Positions 15,843-24,615 are shown, counted from the first letter of the stretch. The stretch is DNA of 47,380 nucleotides from Microcaldota archaeon (GCA_021797575.1 JAJZZN010000024.1:1-47380); one strand, 5' to 3'. Program-made: numbers and translations. Notes: a model not told the origin generated them from the sequence alone.

Positions 15843-17501
15843 ATGGCAGAAAATCAATTGAATGGACAACAGGTATTGTACCTTCCTGAAGGTGCGAATA
15901 GGATTCTTGGAAGAGATGCGCAGAGGACAAACATAGCGGTCGGAATTGCGGTTGCGACAGCGATAAAGAGCGCTCTTGGACCAAAAGGAATGGACAAGAT
16001 GCTGGTTAGTGATCTAGGCGACATAACCATAACAAACGACGGAGCCACGATATTGGAGGAGATGAATGTCGAGCACCCGGTTGCAAAGATTATGGTCGAC
16101 GTCGCCAAGACGCAGGACAAGGAAGTAGGCGATGGGACTACAAGCGTAGTGGTAATCGCGGGCGAGCTTCTGCGTGGGGCCGGAGACCTCCTGGAGCAGG
16201 GAGTGCATCCCACAACGGTCATAAAGGGCTACAAGATGGCGGCAGAGAAGGCGTCATCGATACTCAGGGAGAAGGCCAGAAAGGTAGACGCTGCAGATGA
16301 AGCCATACTGCAGAAGATAGCAATGGTTTCTATGGGTTCCAAGAACGTGGGCGACGACCAAGTCAAGGCTTACATAAGCAAGCTCATAATAAAGGCAGTA
16401 AAGCAGGTAATGGACAAGGATGCAAAGGGCAAGATCGTCATAGACCATGACCTGATAAAGATAGAGAAGAAGGCAGGAGGGACTGTAGGCGATACGGCAC
16501 TGATAAACGGAGTGCTGATAGACAAGGAAGTGGCACACCCAGGAATGCCGAAGTCGATAAAGAACGCCAAGATAGCGTTGCTGGACGTAGCGCTTGAGAT
16601 AGAGAAGACCGAGACAGATGCAAAGATAGAGATAACATCACCTGAGCAGATGCAGTCGTTCCTGCAGCAGGAAGAGAAGATGCTAAAGGACATGGTCGAC
16701 AAGATAGTGAAGAGCAAGGCGAACGTGGTAGTCACGCAGAAAGGCATAGATGACGTAGCGCAGCACTATCTGGCGAAGGCGGGCATATTGGCAGTAAGGA
16801 GAGTGAAGAAGAGCGACATGGAGAAGCTGACCAAGGCCGCAGGAGGCAAGATAGTGACAAGCCTAGATGACCTGAGCCAGGATGACCTCGGATTCGCAGG
16901 CCTTGTTGAGGAGAGGAAGGTATCTGGAGAGCAGATGGTGTTCGTAGAGGACTGCAAGAACCCGAAGAGCGTGACGCTGTTCATACGCGGCGGAACACAG
17001 CAGGTCGTTGATGAAGGCGAGAGGATGGTCACCGACGTGATAGGCGCCATATCGAGCGTGATAGAGGATGGCGAATACGTGCTCGGAGGAGGCAGCATAG
17101 AGGTAGACCTCGCAACTGCGCTCAGGAACTACTCCAACAATGTTGGAGGCAGGGAGCAGCTAGCCATACAGAAGTTTGCCGATGCACTGGAAGTCATACC
17201 AAAGACATTGTCCGAGAGCGCAGGAATGGATGCAATCGACACGCTGGTGCAGCTGAGGAGCAGGCACAGGACAAAGGATGGAAGCAACACAGGCGTCGAC
17301 ATATTCAGGAACGCCATCGGCGACATGAACAAGCTCGGCGTATATGAGCCGCTCAGGATAAAGGAGCAGGCAATATACAGCGCAAGCGAAGCCGCAGAGA
17401 TAATCCTGAGGATAGACGACATGATAAGCTCCAAGAGCAAGCCAAGCGGCGGAGCAGGCGCAGGAGGAATGCCGGGAGGCATGGGAGGAGAGATGGATTG
17501 A
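15843..17501 (+). CDS. Thermosome subunit (group II chaperonin)
   Basis: ATP-driven double-ring protein-folding chaperone, 552 aa. Conserved blocks are TAIKSALGPKGMDKML, ITNDGATILEEM, VGDGTTSVVVIAGELL (catalytic Asp), the apical helical-protrusion region in the middle, GGGSIEVDLATALR and GMDAIDTLVQLRSRH. The C-terminus is the Gly-Met-rich tail GGAGAGGMPGGMGGEMD that projects into the cavity. GGTG with a 7-nt gap precedes the ATG. The gene is rich in codons typical of strong expression (AAG, GAG, GGA). Only one subunit gene is seen here; whether the ring is homo- or hetero-oligomeric cannot be told. Confidence 0.98.
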   Translation: MAENQLNGQQVLYLPEGANRILGRDAQRTNIAVGIAVATAIKSALGPKGMDKMLVSDLGDITITNDGATILEEMNVEHPVAKIMVDVAKTQDKEVGDGTTSVVVIAGELLRGAGDLLEQGVHPTTVIKGYKMAAEKASSILREKARKVDAADEAILQKIAMVSMGSKNVGDDQVKAYISKLIIKAVKQVMDKDAKGKIVIDHDLIKIEKKAGGTVGDTALINGVLIDKEVAHPGMPKSIKNAKIALLDVALEIEKTETDAKIEITSPEQMQSFLQQEEKMLKDMVDKIVKSKANVVVTQKGIDDVAQHYLAKAGILAVRRVKKSDMEKLTKAAGGKIVTSLDDLSQDDLGFAGLVEERKVSGEQMVFVEDCKNPKSVTLFIRGGTQQVVDEGERMVTDVIGAISSVIEDGEYVLGGGSIEVDLATALRNYSNNVGGREQLAIQKFADALEVIPKTLSESAGMDAIDTLVQLRSRHRTKDGSNTGVDIFRNAIGDMNKLGVYEPLRIKEQAIYSASEAAEIILRIDDMISSKSKPSGGAGAGGMPGGMGGEMD

Positions 17502-17503
17502 TT

Positions 17504-17560
17504 GATCTCTTTCCTTTTTTTCTTTTTCTTTTCGGTTTCTTTTCCTTTATCTTTTGGCTT
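17504..17560 (+). terminator. T-rich termination region after the thermosome gene
   Basis: The plus strand after the thermosome stop has repeated T runs (CCTTTTTTTC, TTTTTCTTTTC, TTTCTTTTCC). Oligo-T tracts end transcription in archaea without a hairpin. The convergent gene ends at 17568. Confidence 0.6.
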
Positions 17561-17567
17561 TTATGAA

Positions 17568-18080
17568 TTAGTGATTGGTGCGCAGGGGTATTGGCAGCAG
17601 ACGGCTGGCTTTTTCTTCTACTATCTGCATTCCTGACAGCTCAATCATGGAATTTGGATAGTTGCTTATTAGCATAAACGGATAATACTTTATGCCCGGC
17701 TTGCGTTGCTGCAAGGGCCTTGGAGCCGGATTCTTCTTGAGCATAACGTTTATGTCTATCTTTGCCTCTTTGCCGGAATCAATGAGCTTGATCATTTCCT
17801 GAGTCGATTTGTCTATTGCATTGACGTGGTTGACAAACAGCTTGACATTTCCGTATTCGCTATCTATTTTAAGCTCGTCTATTTCGCGCCTGAGTGGGTC
17901 AGATTTGTTTGGCTTGAGGTAATTCAGGTGTGTTTCAAGCACCATCACTACGCCATAGCGGTCATCATAATGAAGCTTATACCCGCATACCCATAAGCCT
18001 TTCAGCCGTGCATATGAACGCATGTTTGAATCGGCATTTGAATACATATCCCATAGGTCGCGGCTTTTTGCAGCAGCCAT
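17568..18080 (-). CDS. Hypothetical protein, 170 aa
   Basis: No family recognised. GGTG lies 5 nt before the ATG at 18080. The N-terminus is helical (KSRDLWDMYSNADSNMRSYARLKG). Several strands follow (WVCGYKLHYDDRYGVVMVLETHLNYL, GNVKLFVNHVNAID), then a basic Pro-rich linker (KKNPAPRPLQQRKPG) and a short final domain. The strand pattern could be a small beta-barrel, but nothing supports a specific call. No membrane segment or signal peptide. It is divergent from the AIM24-like gene. Confidence 0.7.
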   Translation of the reverse strand: MAAAKSRDLWDMYSNADSNMRSYARLKGLWVCGYKLHYDDRYGVVMVLETHLNYLKPNKSDPLRREIDELKIDSEYGNVKLFVNHVNAIDKSTQEMIKLIDSGKEAKIDINVMLKKNPAPRPLQQRKPGIKYYPFMLISNYPNSMIELSGMQIVEEKASRLLPIPLRTNH

Positions 18081-18121
18081 CTTTCCACCAAAGATAACTT
18101 AGTGGTTATTTGAAAGGCATC

Positions 18122-18130
18122 TATAAAATA
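18122..18130 (+). promoter_or_regulatory. TATA box of the AIM24-like gene
   Basis: TATAAAATA, a near-perfect archaeal TATA box. The predicted transcription start at about 18152 is only a few bases before the ATG at 18159, so the mRNA would be nearly leaderless. Confidence 0.65.
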
Positions 18131-18158
18131 CTATTGTTCAATATTAGTCTGTGGTTGC

Positions 18159-18845
18159 ATGAAATATGAAGTGATAGGGGGGAGCATGCAGGCGGTGAGG
18201 ATAAGCCTTGACGTCGGCGAAAAGGTATACTCTGATTCTGGAAAGCTGGTCAGCAAGAGCAGGTCAGTAGTAATGACACCAAGGATGGTGGGCGGGATAG
18301 TGGGCGCCATAGAGAGGAAGGTCACGGGCGCTACGGGTTTCCTCACGGAGTTCACAGCCAAGGACGAGCCGGGGCACATTACTGTTGCAGGTGTATTGCC
18401 CGGCAAGATATACCAGCTTACCTTAGAAGAGGGAGAGGATTTCATAGCAGAGCATTACGCATTCATTGCTGCGGATGAGACTGTCAAGTTCACAATGCAA
18501 ACTGTAGGTATAGGGGGCGCGTTCTTCGGGGGTGCTGGCCTCATACTGCAAAAGTTCGTCGGCCCCGGGAATGTATTTCTGCATATAACAGGGGATGTCG
18601 TAGAGTACAATGTTACTGATGACAATCCGCTAGAGATCGATCCCGGGCACATAGCGGGTTTTGACTCCAGCCTCAAGTACAAGATAACGTTTGTCGACAA
18701 TATAAAAACAGCGATGTTCGGGGGAGTCGGGCTCTTCCTTGCAAAGTTCGAGGGCAATGGGAAGGTCGTGGCGCACTCCGTGTCGAGGCTGAAAATGGCC
18801 AGCGAGATCTACCTGCAGGGGAAGGAGTCCACGAACAGCAAATAG
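18159..18845 (+). CDS. AIM24/TIGR00266 family protein
   Basis: 228 aa of repeated Gly-rich beta segments typical of the AIM24 (DUF124, PF01987) family: MKYEVIGGSMQAVRISLDVGE, LTEFTAKDEPGHITVAGVLPG, VGIGGAFFGGAGLILQKFVGPG and TAMFGGVGLFLAKFEGNGKV. These fold as a triple-repeat beta structure. The bacterial and archaeal members have no settled function; the mitochondrial relative is linked to inner-membrane organisation. No signal peptide. Its 3' end lies 6 bp from the convergent endA gene. Confidence 0.9.
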   Translation: MKYEVIGGSMQAVRISLDVGEKVYSDSGKLVSKSRSVVMTPRMVGGIVGAIERKVTGATGFLTEFTAKDEPGHITVAGVLPGKIYQLTLEEGEDFIAEHYAFIAADETVKFTMQTVGIGGAFFGGAGLILQKFVGPGNVFLHITGDVVEYNVTDDNPLEIDPGHIAGFDSSLKYKITFVDNIKTAMFGGVGLFLAKFEGNGKVVAHSVSRLKMASEIYLQGKESTNSK

Positions 18846-18851
18846 AAGTGC

Positions 18852-20018
18852 TTAGGGCTGCATCCAGTCTATCTCATAATACTCATAGGGGCTCTTCTCG
18901 AGCTCTATCTTCCTTACCCTGTAGTACGTAACAGCTGTTTCCCTGTCAGCTATTGCTATCACAAGCTCGCAGCTGAGCGACTTCGCTTCGCCTATTATCG
19001 CGGACAGCTCGGCGCCGCCTATGTATTCGTCTTCGCTCAGTGAAAGCATTGCATACTTCGGCTTGCTGCTCTCTGGTATGTCTGTGTTCCCGTTAGACCT
19101 GTGGTATAGGAAGAAGTCTATGCCGAGCTTCTTCTTCCTGCTCTTCCCAGGTATGGCCAGTATGAAGGTCTTGCGCACCGAATGGGCTACGCGTATGGCT
19201 CGCGCCCATTCAGCTATTAGCAGCTTGACGTCCCTAGGGAAGACCTGTATCACGTGCTTGGAATGCACCCATGAGTCCTGCGACATTATGGGCTTGGCAC
19301 CAGGGAAGTATATACGGAAGTGCGTGCCGAACTTGAATCCGGTCTTTACCACATAGCCCCTGCTCCTCCATTCTGAATATACCGAATAGAGCTTCGGAAA
19401 GTCCGAGCGCCTCTTCGATGCCGCTTCAAAGACTTCCTTGGGTTTGAGGTTGCGGAGCTTCAGCACGCCGCTTTCGGCGAGAAACATCGTTTCGTATATG
19501 TCGAGCTTGTTGAGTATACCGTGGTCGCTGGACTTGTATGTGCCGTACTGGCCGAACCAGTGGTCGTTGTATATCTTTTCGCCAGAAGCCGGATCGTCTA
19601 TTATGGTCACCATGTCATCCGGGAAGAATGTGCCTTCCAAGCCATAGTGCTGCAGGTTCAGCTTTTTGGCGGGGTATTTTTTTGATGTAGTTCCCTGCCC
19701 TTTTACCTTTATCCCCTCCGGGTGCTTTACTATTAGGCCGCGGTCCCTCCAGTCCTTGTACGTGAAGTACCTAGCCATGAACTTCCTGCTTTTGCTGAAT
19801 GCTGTGGCTATGTCGTTGAATTTCAGGGCTTCGCCCGTTTCCGGGTTGCGGCATTCTGCTTTCCTGACATCCATCAGGTATAGAGCCTCTTCTATATCGA
19901 GGCGCAATATCTGGCCGTCCTTCCTTCCGAAGTGGCCGTTGCGCAGTATGTCTATGGTTGATTGATCTTTAACCAGAGCCGTCCTGGTCTTCTGGTCGAA
20001 CAGTATGTTCAGGGGCAT
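18852..20018 (-). CDS. endA: tRNA-splicing endonuclease, three-unit (epsilon2-type) single chain
   Basis: Removes introns from pre-tRNA at bulge-helix-bulge motifs. At 388 aa it is about twice the length of a simple EndA subunit. Unit 1 (residues ~1-120) is a degenerate N-terminal unit containing FTYKDWRDRGLIVK. Unit 2 holds the catalytic parts: YSEWRSRGYVVKTGFKFGTHFRIY (catalytic Tyr ~236), HSKHVIQV (His ~251) and AHSVRKTF (Lys ~284). Unit 3 (from ~300) is a catalytic-fold C-terminal unit, YAMLSLSEDEY...TYYRVRKIELEKS, without the triad. This order matches the ARMAN three-unit enzyme, shown to have broad intron specificity. It is the last gene of a radA-dphB-endA run. Confidence 0.92.
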   Translation of the reverse strand: MPLNILFDQKTRTALVKDQSTIDILRNGHFGRKDGQILRLDIEEALYLMDVRKAECRNPETGEALKFNDIATAFSKSRKFMARYFTYKDWRDRGLIVKHPEGIKVKGQGTTSKKYPAKKLNLQHYGLEGTFFPDDMVTIIDDPASGEKIYNDHWFGQYGTYKSSDHGILNKLDIYETMFLAESGVLKLRNLKPKEVFEAASKRRSDFPKLYSVYSEWRSRGYVVKTGFKFGTHFRIYFPGAKPIMSQDSWVHSKHVIQVFPRDVKLLIAEWARAIRVAHSVRKTFILAIPGKSRKKKLGIDFFLYHRSNGNTDIPESSKPKYAMLSLSEDEYIGGAELSAIIGEAKSLSCELVIAIADRETAVTYYRVRKIELEKSPYEYYEIDWMQP

Positions 20019-20052
20019 TGGACCACTTTATTTCTTTTATCGTACTGCACAT

Positions 20053-20814
20053 TCAATAAAACATGCTGCTCACTGCTTCCTCTTCTATGTCACTGAGCTT
20101 AGCTGGTATTATGATGCATGCAGGCCCTTTTTCGATGTTGGACTTTTCCAGCTCGGACATGCTGGCATAGAGCTTTTGCTGCTTTTCTGCACCCAGGTTT
20201 ACCATGGCGAACATTTTCGTGCCTGGATGGATGAGGCCTTTGCCGTAATGGTTCTCTGCCTCAAGGAGTATGCGCAGCGCCTCGGTGAGCTGCATTGAGC
20301 TGCCCGCTTCTGGCTCATAGTCCAAGAGCAGAAGCGTGTGCAGGTTGTTAGACTGGTTTGCTGCTATGGACTCGTAGAATGATACTGGCTTATAGCTGTC
20401 CGTCCACCTGGATATGGTCGCGACCTTGCCGAACCGGTAGAAGTCCAGGCCTGATTCGCCCATCGCTGCGGTGAGGATAGAGCTCGAATGGCCTATCTTT
20501 ACCTTCACGCCCTCCTTCTTCGCACCTATGAAAAGTATCTTGTGGGTGGTCGCTATCATCGGGTCGCCGGAAAGTATTATGGCTATGTCGGCATCTTTAG
20601 CCTCCTTTATGATCTTGGATGATTCCTCTTCAAGACTGCTGCGCGGCAACTCCACAAGTTCCTTGCCTATCCTGTCCGATATAAGGCGCACCTTGGATTC
20701 GCTAATCAAGCTGGTGTATTTCTCGTAATAAACCTTGGAGGCGCTGCGGCAGGCTTCTATAGAACCTATAGATATGTCGCTTTCGCCTATGCCTGCACCT
20801 ATGAGATAGAGCAT
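20053..20814 (-). CDS. dphB: Diphthine synthase
   Basis: AdoMet-dependent methyltransferase that methylates the modified histidine of elongation factor 2 on the way to diphthamide. 253 aa, normal length. Visible motifs are MLYLIGAGIGESDISIGSIEA, the AdoMet-binding IILSGDPMIATTHK, IGHSSSILTAAMGESGLDFYRFGKVATI and the C-terminal GPACIIIPAKLSDIEEE. It starts 13 bp after the radA stop and is followed 34 bp later by endA, suggesting one transcript. Confidence 0.96.
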   Translation of the reverse strand: MLYLIGAGIGESDISIGSIEACRSASKVYYEKYTSLISESKVRLISDRIGKELVELPRSSLEEESSKIIKEAKDADIAIILSGDPMIATTHKILFIGAKKEGVKVKIGHSSSILTAAMGESGLDFYRFGKVATISRWTDSYKPVSFYESIAANQSNNLHTLLLLDYEPEAGSSMQLTEALRILLEAENHYGKGLIHPGTKMFAMVNLGAEKQQKLYASMSELEKSNIEKGPACIIIPAKLSDIEEEAVSSMFY

Positions 20815-20827
20815 ATCATCCTTCCTT

Positions 20828-21778
20828 TTAATCTTTTATGCCTTCGGGGGTTACCTTGATTATGCATTCGCCGTCTGGCATATTAGGAGAATCAGTGAGC
20901 CTGACGATCCTCTTGTCCTCCTTGCTTTTACGCATGTAAAGCCTTGTTGTGGCTGCATGGGCCATTATGTTGCCCCCTATGGGCGTTGTGGGGTCGCCGA
21001 ACAGTATGCCAGGGTTGTCCATTACCTGGTTGGTCACGTATACGGCAAGGTTGTACTTGTCCGCAAGAATCTGAAGCTTGTGTATATGCTGGTTGAGCTT
21101 CTGCTGTCGCTCTCCCAATGCCCCCCTGCCTATGTACTCTGCGCGAAACAGCGCAGTGAGCGAATCTATTATTATTAACTTTATGTTCTTCTCGGTTATC
21201 AGCTTGTCTGCGCGCTCTATAGTGAGTATCTGCTGGTCTGTGGTCTGTGCGCGCACATACATAATGTTGCTAAGGACCGTATCTGGGTCCATACCCTTTG
21301 CTTTGGCTATCTCTTTCAGGCGCTCCGGCCTAAATGTGCCCTCGGTATCGACGAAAAGGACAGCTCCTTCAAGGCCCCCTTTACCTTTTGGCAGCTGCGC
21401 GTTCACGCAAAGCTGGAAGCTCAGCTGCGTCTTTCCGCTTGCGAACTTGCCGTAAACTTCGGTTATGGCGTTGGTTTCTATTCCTCCGCCTATGAGCTCG
21501 TCCAGGTCCTTTGAGCCTGTTGAAATCTTGCCTATTCCTACTCTCTTATCATAGAATTCTGCGCCGGTCTCGTAGTTGACCGTTGTTGATTCCTGAGCAG
21601 CAGCTATGGCTTTCTTTGCGCTCTCCACACTTATGCCCACAAGTTCAGATAGCTCGTGTGGTATGGCGGTGGCAACCTTGTCAAGTGTGTCTATGCCAGC
21701 CGCTTTGAGCTTTGCCGCGGTGGCTTCGCCTATGCCAGGAAGGTCCTCTATATCCTTTATTGCTTTCTCCTTTGGCAT
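20828..21778 (-). CDS. radA: DNA repair and recombination protein RadA
   Basis: Archaeal Rad51/RecA recombinase that forms filaments on single-stranded DNA and drives strand exchange. Residues ~1-60 are the helix-hairpin-helix domain (DIEDLPGIGEATAAKLKAAG). The core has Walker A GKFASGKTQ, EGAVLFVDTEGTFRPERL, Walker B LIIIDSLTALF, the L1/L2 region ending GGNIMAHAATTRLYMRKS and the final MPDGECIIKVTPEGIKD. I use the ATG at 21778, giving MPKEKAIKD (316 aa); an in-frame ATG lies 3 codons upstream. A TATA-like TATATTAATTTA on the minus strand (about 21812-21823) is the likely promoter. Confidence 0.97.
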   Translation of the reverse strand: MPKEKAIKDIEDLPGIGEATAAKLKAAGIDTLDKVATAIPHELSELVGISVESAKKAIAAAQESTTVNYETGAEFYDKRVGIGKISTGSKDLDELIGGGIETNAITEVYGKFASGKTQLSFQLCVNAQLPKGKGGLEGAVLFVDTEGTFRPERLKEIAKAKGMDPDTVLSNIMYVRAQTTDQQILTIERADKLITEKNIKLIIIDSLTALFRAEYIGRGALGERQQKLNQHIHKLQILADKYNLAVYVTNQVMDNPGILFGDPTTPIGGNIMAHAATTRLYMRKSKEDKRIVRLTDSPNMPDGECIIKVTPEGIKD

Positions 21779-22069
21779 AATTAGCACGCTCTTTTTATTA
21801 TAGGCAGGAATAAATTAATATACCCTTGCAATCAATATCTACTAACGCAGTTGGTGCAATGCACAACGCTGTTTACGTCGTATGTGGATGGCGCACCATA
21901 AGCTGTAATGCGGATGGTTATAGAGAAAGAGGCCAGCGTGTTTCCACGCTGGCAAGGCGACCAGTTCTTTTCACGACCTTCCTTAGTTAGAGAACCTGAG
22001 ATTATATAAAAGATAAAACTTAAAAGGCTTTCCAAATAGCGGAATATTTCAATTTTATGAAATGGTTTG
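21779..22069. other. Intergenic region between radA and the DUF92 gene, with a strong hairpin
   Basis: This stretch separates divergent genes. It holds the radA TATA box near 21812-21823, a TATA-like TTTTATATAA on the minus strand near 22001-22008, and a perfect 9-bp hairpin GCCAGCGTG-TTTC-CACGCTGGC at 21932-21953. A weaker stem, CAGTTG...CAACGCTG around GTGCAATGCAC, lies at about 21847-21872. Two short plus-strand frames of 43 codons (21859) and 33 codons (21908) cross it. A structured RNA on the minus strand, from about 21975 to 21840, is possible; no known RNA family was recognised. Confidence 0.4.
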
Positions 22070-22771
22070 ATGGAATTTTTCACGTTAGATATGAAAGCCA
22101 CTGCATCTGCAGTGGTCATGGGCATATTGATAATATACCTTGGCGGCGGATTCGGCCTGTATTTCTTCATAGCAATGCTTATGTTCCTTGTACTCTCGGG
22201 CATAGTTAGCTACATAGGGAGAGTATACAAGCAGAAGAAGAGGCTCTTCGAGAGAGTAAGGACCATAAGGAACGTGATTGCCAACGGGCTTTGGCCGACA
22301 GCAATAGCGCTCATTTTCTACATATCAGCCAATTGGTTCTCAGGCGCATACGGAATCCTGATATTTGCCGCGTTCGTAGGGTCTGTGGCGGCGATAACGT
22401 CGGACAAATTCAGCAGCGAGCTCGGCGTGCTTGACGGCATGCCTACGCAGCTCATATCATTCAAGAAGGTAAAGAAGGGCGTTTCCGGGGGCGTTACGGC
22501 GATAGGATTGCTTTCAGGGCTTTTGGGCGCTGCGTTGATTTCGATAACCCCATTGCTTGTATATGGGCAGTTTGCGCGGGCCTTCGGACAGAGTATCTGG
22601 TATGTCGTGCTGGCTGCGCTGGTGGGCGGGTTCTTAGGTACTGTGTTCGATTCAATATTGGGCTATTATGAGGAGAACGGGATAGGGAACAAGTATACCT
22701 CTAACTTTTTTGCAAGCGTTGCAGGCAGCGTTGTTGCTCTGCTGATTGCTGCCTGGCTTATTTCGCTTTAG
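22070..22771 (+). CDS. DUF92 family membrane protein (phytol/prenol kinase-like)
   Basis: Polytopic membrane protein of 233 aa with about six helices. The DUF92 (PF01940) signatures are clear: AFVGSVAAITSDKFSSELGVL, the block PTQLISFKKVKKGVSGGVT and GGFLGTVFDSILGYYEE...NKYTSNFF. Plant VTE6 in this family phosphorylates phytyl phosphate, so a role in isoprenoid phosphate recycling is plausible but unproven for archaeal members. The ATG at 22070 is chosen over the TTG one codon earlier. Confidence 0.9.
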   Translation: MEFFTLDMKATASAVVMGILIIYLGGGFGLYFFIAMLMFLVLSGIVSYIGRVYKQKKRLFERVRTIRNVIANGLWPTAIALIFYISANWFSGAYGILIFAAFVGSVAAITSDKFSSELGVLDGMPTQLISFKKVKKGVSGGVTAIGLLSGLLGAALISITPLLVYGQFARAFGQSIWYVVLAALVGGFLGTVFDSILGYYEENGIGNKYTSNFFASVAGSVVALLIAAWLISL

Positions 22772-22811
22772 ATATGCATAAATCTAAATTCTTAGGATAC
22801 AATGCTTATCT

Positions 22812-23207
22812 ATGCAGCCTAAAAATGCGCACAGGAACGCACTGTCGGGCAAATGCGAGCTGTGCAGCCGCGAAGCAAAGCACACATGCAGGTTCTGCCA
22901 CAGGAGGGTGTGCGACCTGCATTATGACTCGATGCGCGACATGTGCGTAATATGCGCAGGCAAAGGCAAGGCTCCGTTGCAAGCCGGAGGCAAGGACACG
23001 CCCAAGAGGTTGTTGGTGCAGCTTATACCAGGCAGCATATGCGCAGTATGCAGCAAAGAAGCAAAACATGTGTGCAAGAACTGCGGAAGAAGCGTCTGTG
23101 ACGACCATTATGTGGCAAAGGAGGGCCTGTGCATAATGTGCAACATAAAGAATGAGCGCGAAAAGATGAAGGAAGATGCCAGGCAAAATGCAGATGATGG
23201 GAAATAG
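22812..23207 (+). CDS. Protein with two tandem B-box/HIT-like zinc fingers
   Basis: 131 aa made of two copies of one cysteine-rich module. Module 1 is CELCSREAKHTCRFCHRRVC, then DLHYD and CVIC (~residues 15-54). Module 2 is CAVCSKEAKHVCKNCGRSVC, then DDHYV and CIMC (~75-112). Each has the pattern C-x2-C-x7-C-x2-C-x4-C-x2-H...C-x2-C, able to bind two zinc ions like B-box or HIT fingers. The linker is basic and the tail rich in Lys, Glu and Asp. It is probably a nucleic-acid- or protein-binding adaptor. No catalytic domain. Confidence 0.8.
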   Translation: MQPKNAHRNALSGKCELCSREAKHTCRFCHRRVCDLHYDSMRDMCVICAGKGKAPLQAGGKDTPKRLLVQLIPGSICAVCSKEAKHVCKNCGRSVCDDHYVAKEGLCIMCNIKNEREKMKEDARQNADDGK

Positions 23208-23218
23208 GAACGTATGAT

Positions 23219-24514
23219 TTATGGCCTCGATATTGCGGCTGTCATGCAATGGATGCCGCCATAACCGCCAGTAAGGTTTTCGACATTGATGACTTCGAAG
23301 TCTATGCCGAACTCTCTTCCCATGGCCTTGCCCGGGAATATGTCCCTTGGGCTCATTTTTGAATATTCCTTCTTCATCTCCTTGAACAGCCTTCCGTATG
23401 TACTCGCGTCGGCCTCGGCTTTGCCTTTCAGGTCCCTGAGCACCAGAGGCATGTTGCGCGAGGCATCTGCAGCGAGTATCTTGCCATCGCTTATGCATAG
23501 AAAATTGGTTGCATAGGACATCTGCTCTGCCAATGAGATGTTGATGATGTTGAAGCCTTTGCCTTTCAGGTAATCATACAGGTTCTGCTTAGTTCTCTCT
23601 TTTGAGTACATGCCTTTGGACAATCTGAAATATATATCGACACTGGCGGCCTTAAGCAATGCAGATGGGCCCACAGCCGTAGAGCTGCCGGCAACATTGA
23701 AATATGTATCGAGGTGCATGTCTATCATAGGCTCTGCGCTTGCCGGCGGAAGCAATGGATGCCCGGGCCTGTGCACAACAGCGATCTCTCCGTATCCTGG
23801 GCCAGATGATAGTAGCTGCTTGACGCCCGAATCGTTGGTCCTGCTGCCGCATCCTATGAGAGCAAAGTCACCCATAGGCATGAAATCGCCGCCCTCTATG
23901 GTTGCCGGGGGCTTTGCTGCTCCTGAAATTGGGGCTCCGAGGGCCTTCCAAAGCAGTGAGGTAAGCTCTGTTTCGTGCGCCCTTTGCTGCGAAGACATGC
24001 GGCTCATGAATATGCCAGCATTGGAAACCATCTGCTGGTCCCTCATGAAGTACAGGTTGTTCAGGGGCGCTACGCCTATGCGGCTCGATTTTGTGCTCCT
24101 AGTAGCGCCCAGTCTTGCATCTATGGTGGGGCGCATGATGAGAATGTCGAGGAAATGGTTGGAGTCATAATATTGCACTTGCGATGCCAATGCGGATTTT
24201 GCCGACTCTACCTGCTTGCCGCTGCCTACATAACTGATTGAATTGAGGGCCATGCGCTGCATCTCCGCCCTTATTGATGCGTGCGCGTCTGCTGCTCTCA
24301 GTATTTCTTCATCCAGCCTTATGACTTTAATTTTGAATTTTTCTTTCAATACATCTACTAGCGAATCGTGCTCCCTGCGCGCCTTGTACCGGCTGAACGG
24401 CCTCTCGTAAAGCGAAGCTATTGGGTCTAGCAGGCCGAAGAACATCTCCATGCCGGGTTTGTGGACCGCAACTTCCCTGAGGCGATTCCATTCAGCGCGT
24501 ATCCTGCCGATCAC
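23219..24514 (-). CDS. arcA: Arginine deiminase
   Basis: Hydrolyses arginine to citrulline and ammonia. From the GTG at 24514 the product is 431 aa (typical ~410). Family features are EWNRLREVAVHKPG near the N-terminus, ERPFSRYKARREHDSLVDVLKE, LYFMRDQQ (substrate Asp), EGGDFMPMGD (Glu), DMHLDTYFNV (His) and the C-terminal nucleophile Cys in GGYGGIHCMTAA. All catalytic positions look intact. The open frame continues upstream to 24658 with sequence unlike the family. No ornithine carbamoyltransferase or carbamate kinase lies nearby, so the rest of the ADI pathway, if present, is elsewhere. TATA-like TTTTTATACA lies at about 24543-24552. Confidence 0.9.
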   Translation of the reverse strand: MIGRIRAEWNRLREVAVHKPGMEMFFGLLDPIASLYERPFSRYKARREHDSLVDVLKEKFKIKVIRLDEEILRAADAHASIRAEMQRMALNSISYVGSGKQVESAKSALASQVQYYDSNHFLDILIMRPTIDARLGATRSTKSSRIGVAPLNNLYFMRDQQMVSNAGIFMSRMSSQQRAHETELTSLLWKALGAPISGAAKPPATIEGGDFMPMGDFALIGCGSRTNDSGVKQLLSSGPGYGEIAVVHRPGHPLLPPASAEPMIDMHLDTYFNVAGSSTAVGPSALLKAASVDIYFRLSKGMYSKERTKQNLYDYLKGKGFNIINISLAEQMSYATNFLCISDGKILAADASRNMPLVLRDLKGKAEADASTYGRLFKEMKKEYSKMSPRDIFPGKAMGREFGIDFEVINVENLTGGYGGIHCMTAAISRP

Positions 24515-24615
24515 ACAGACCACAGCAATTATATGCAATGGCGTGTATAAAAATGTTGGTCTAAAGGCATGCACAAGGGTTAAAAAGCGTGCATTGAATA
24601 TAACATTGTGCTGGC

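Noticed and set aside
22806-23498. 230-codon minus-strand frame overlapping the zinc-finger gene and the end of arcA
   Set aside because: Overlaps two well-supported genes, has no start signal, and its composition is that of an antisense shadow.
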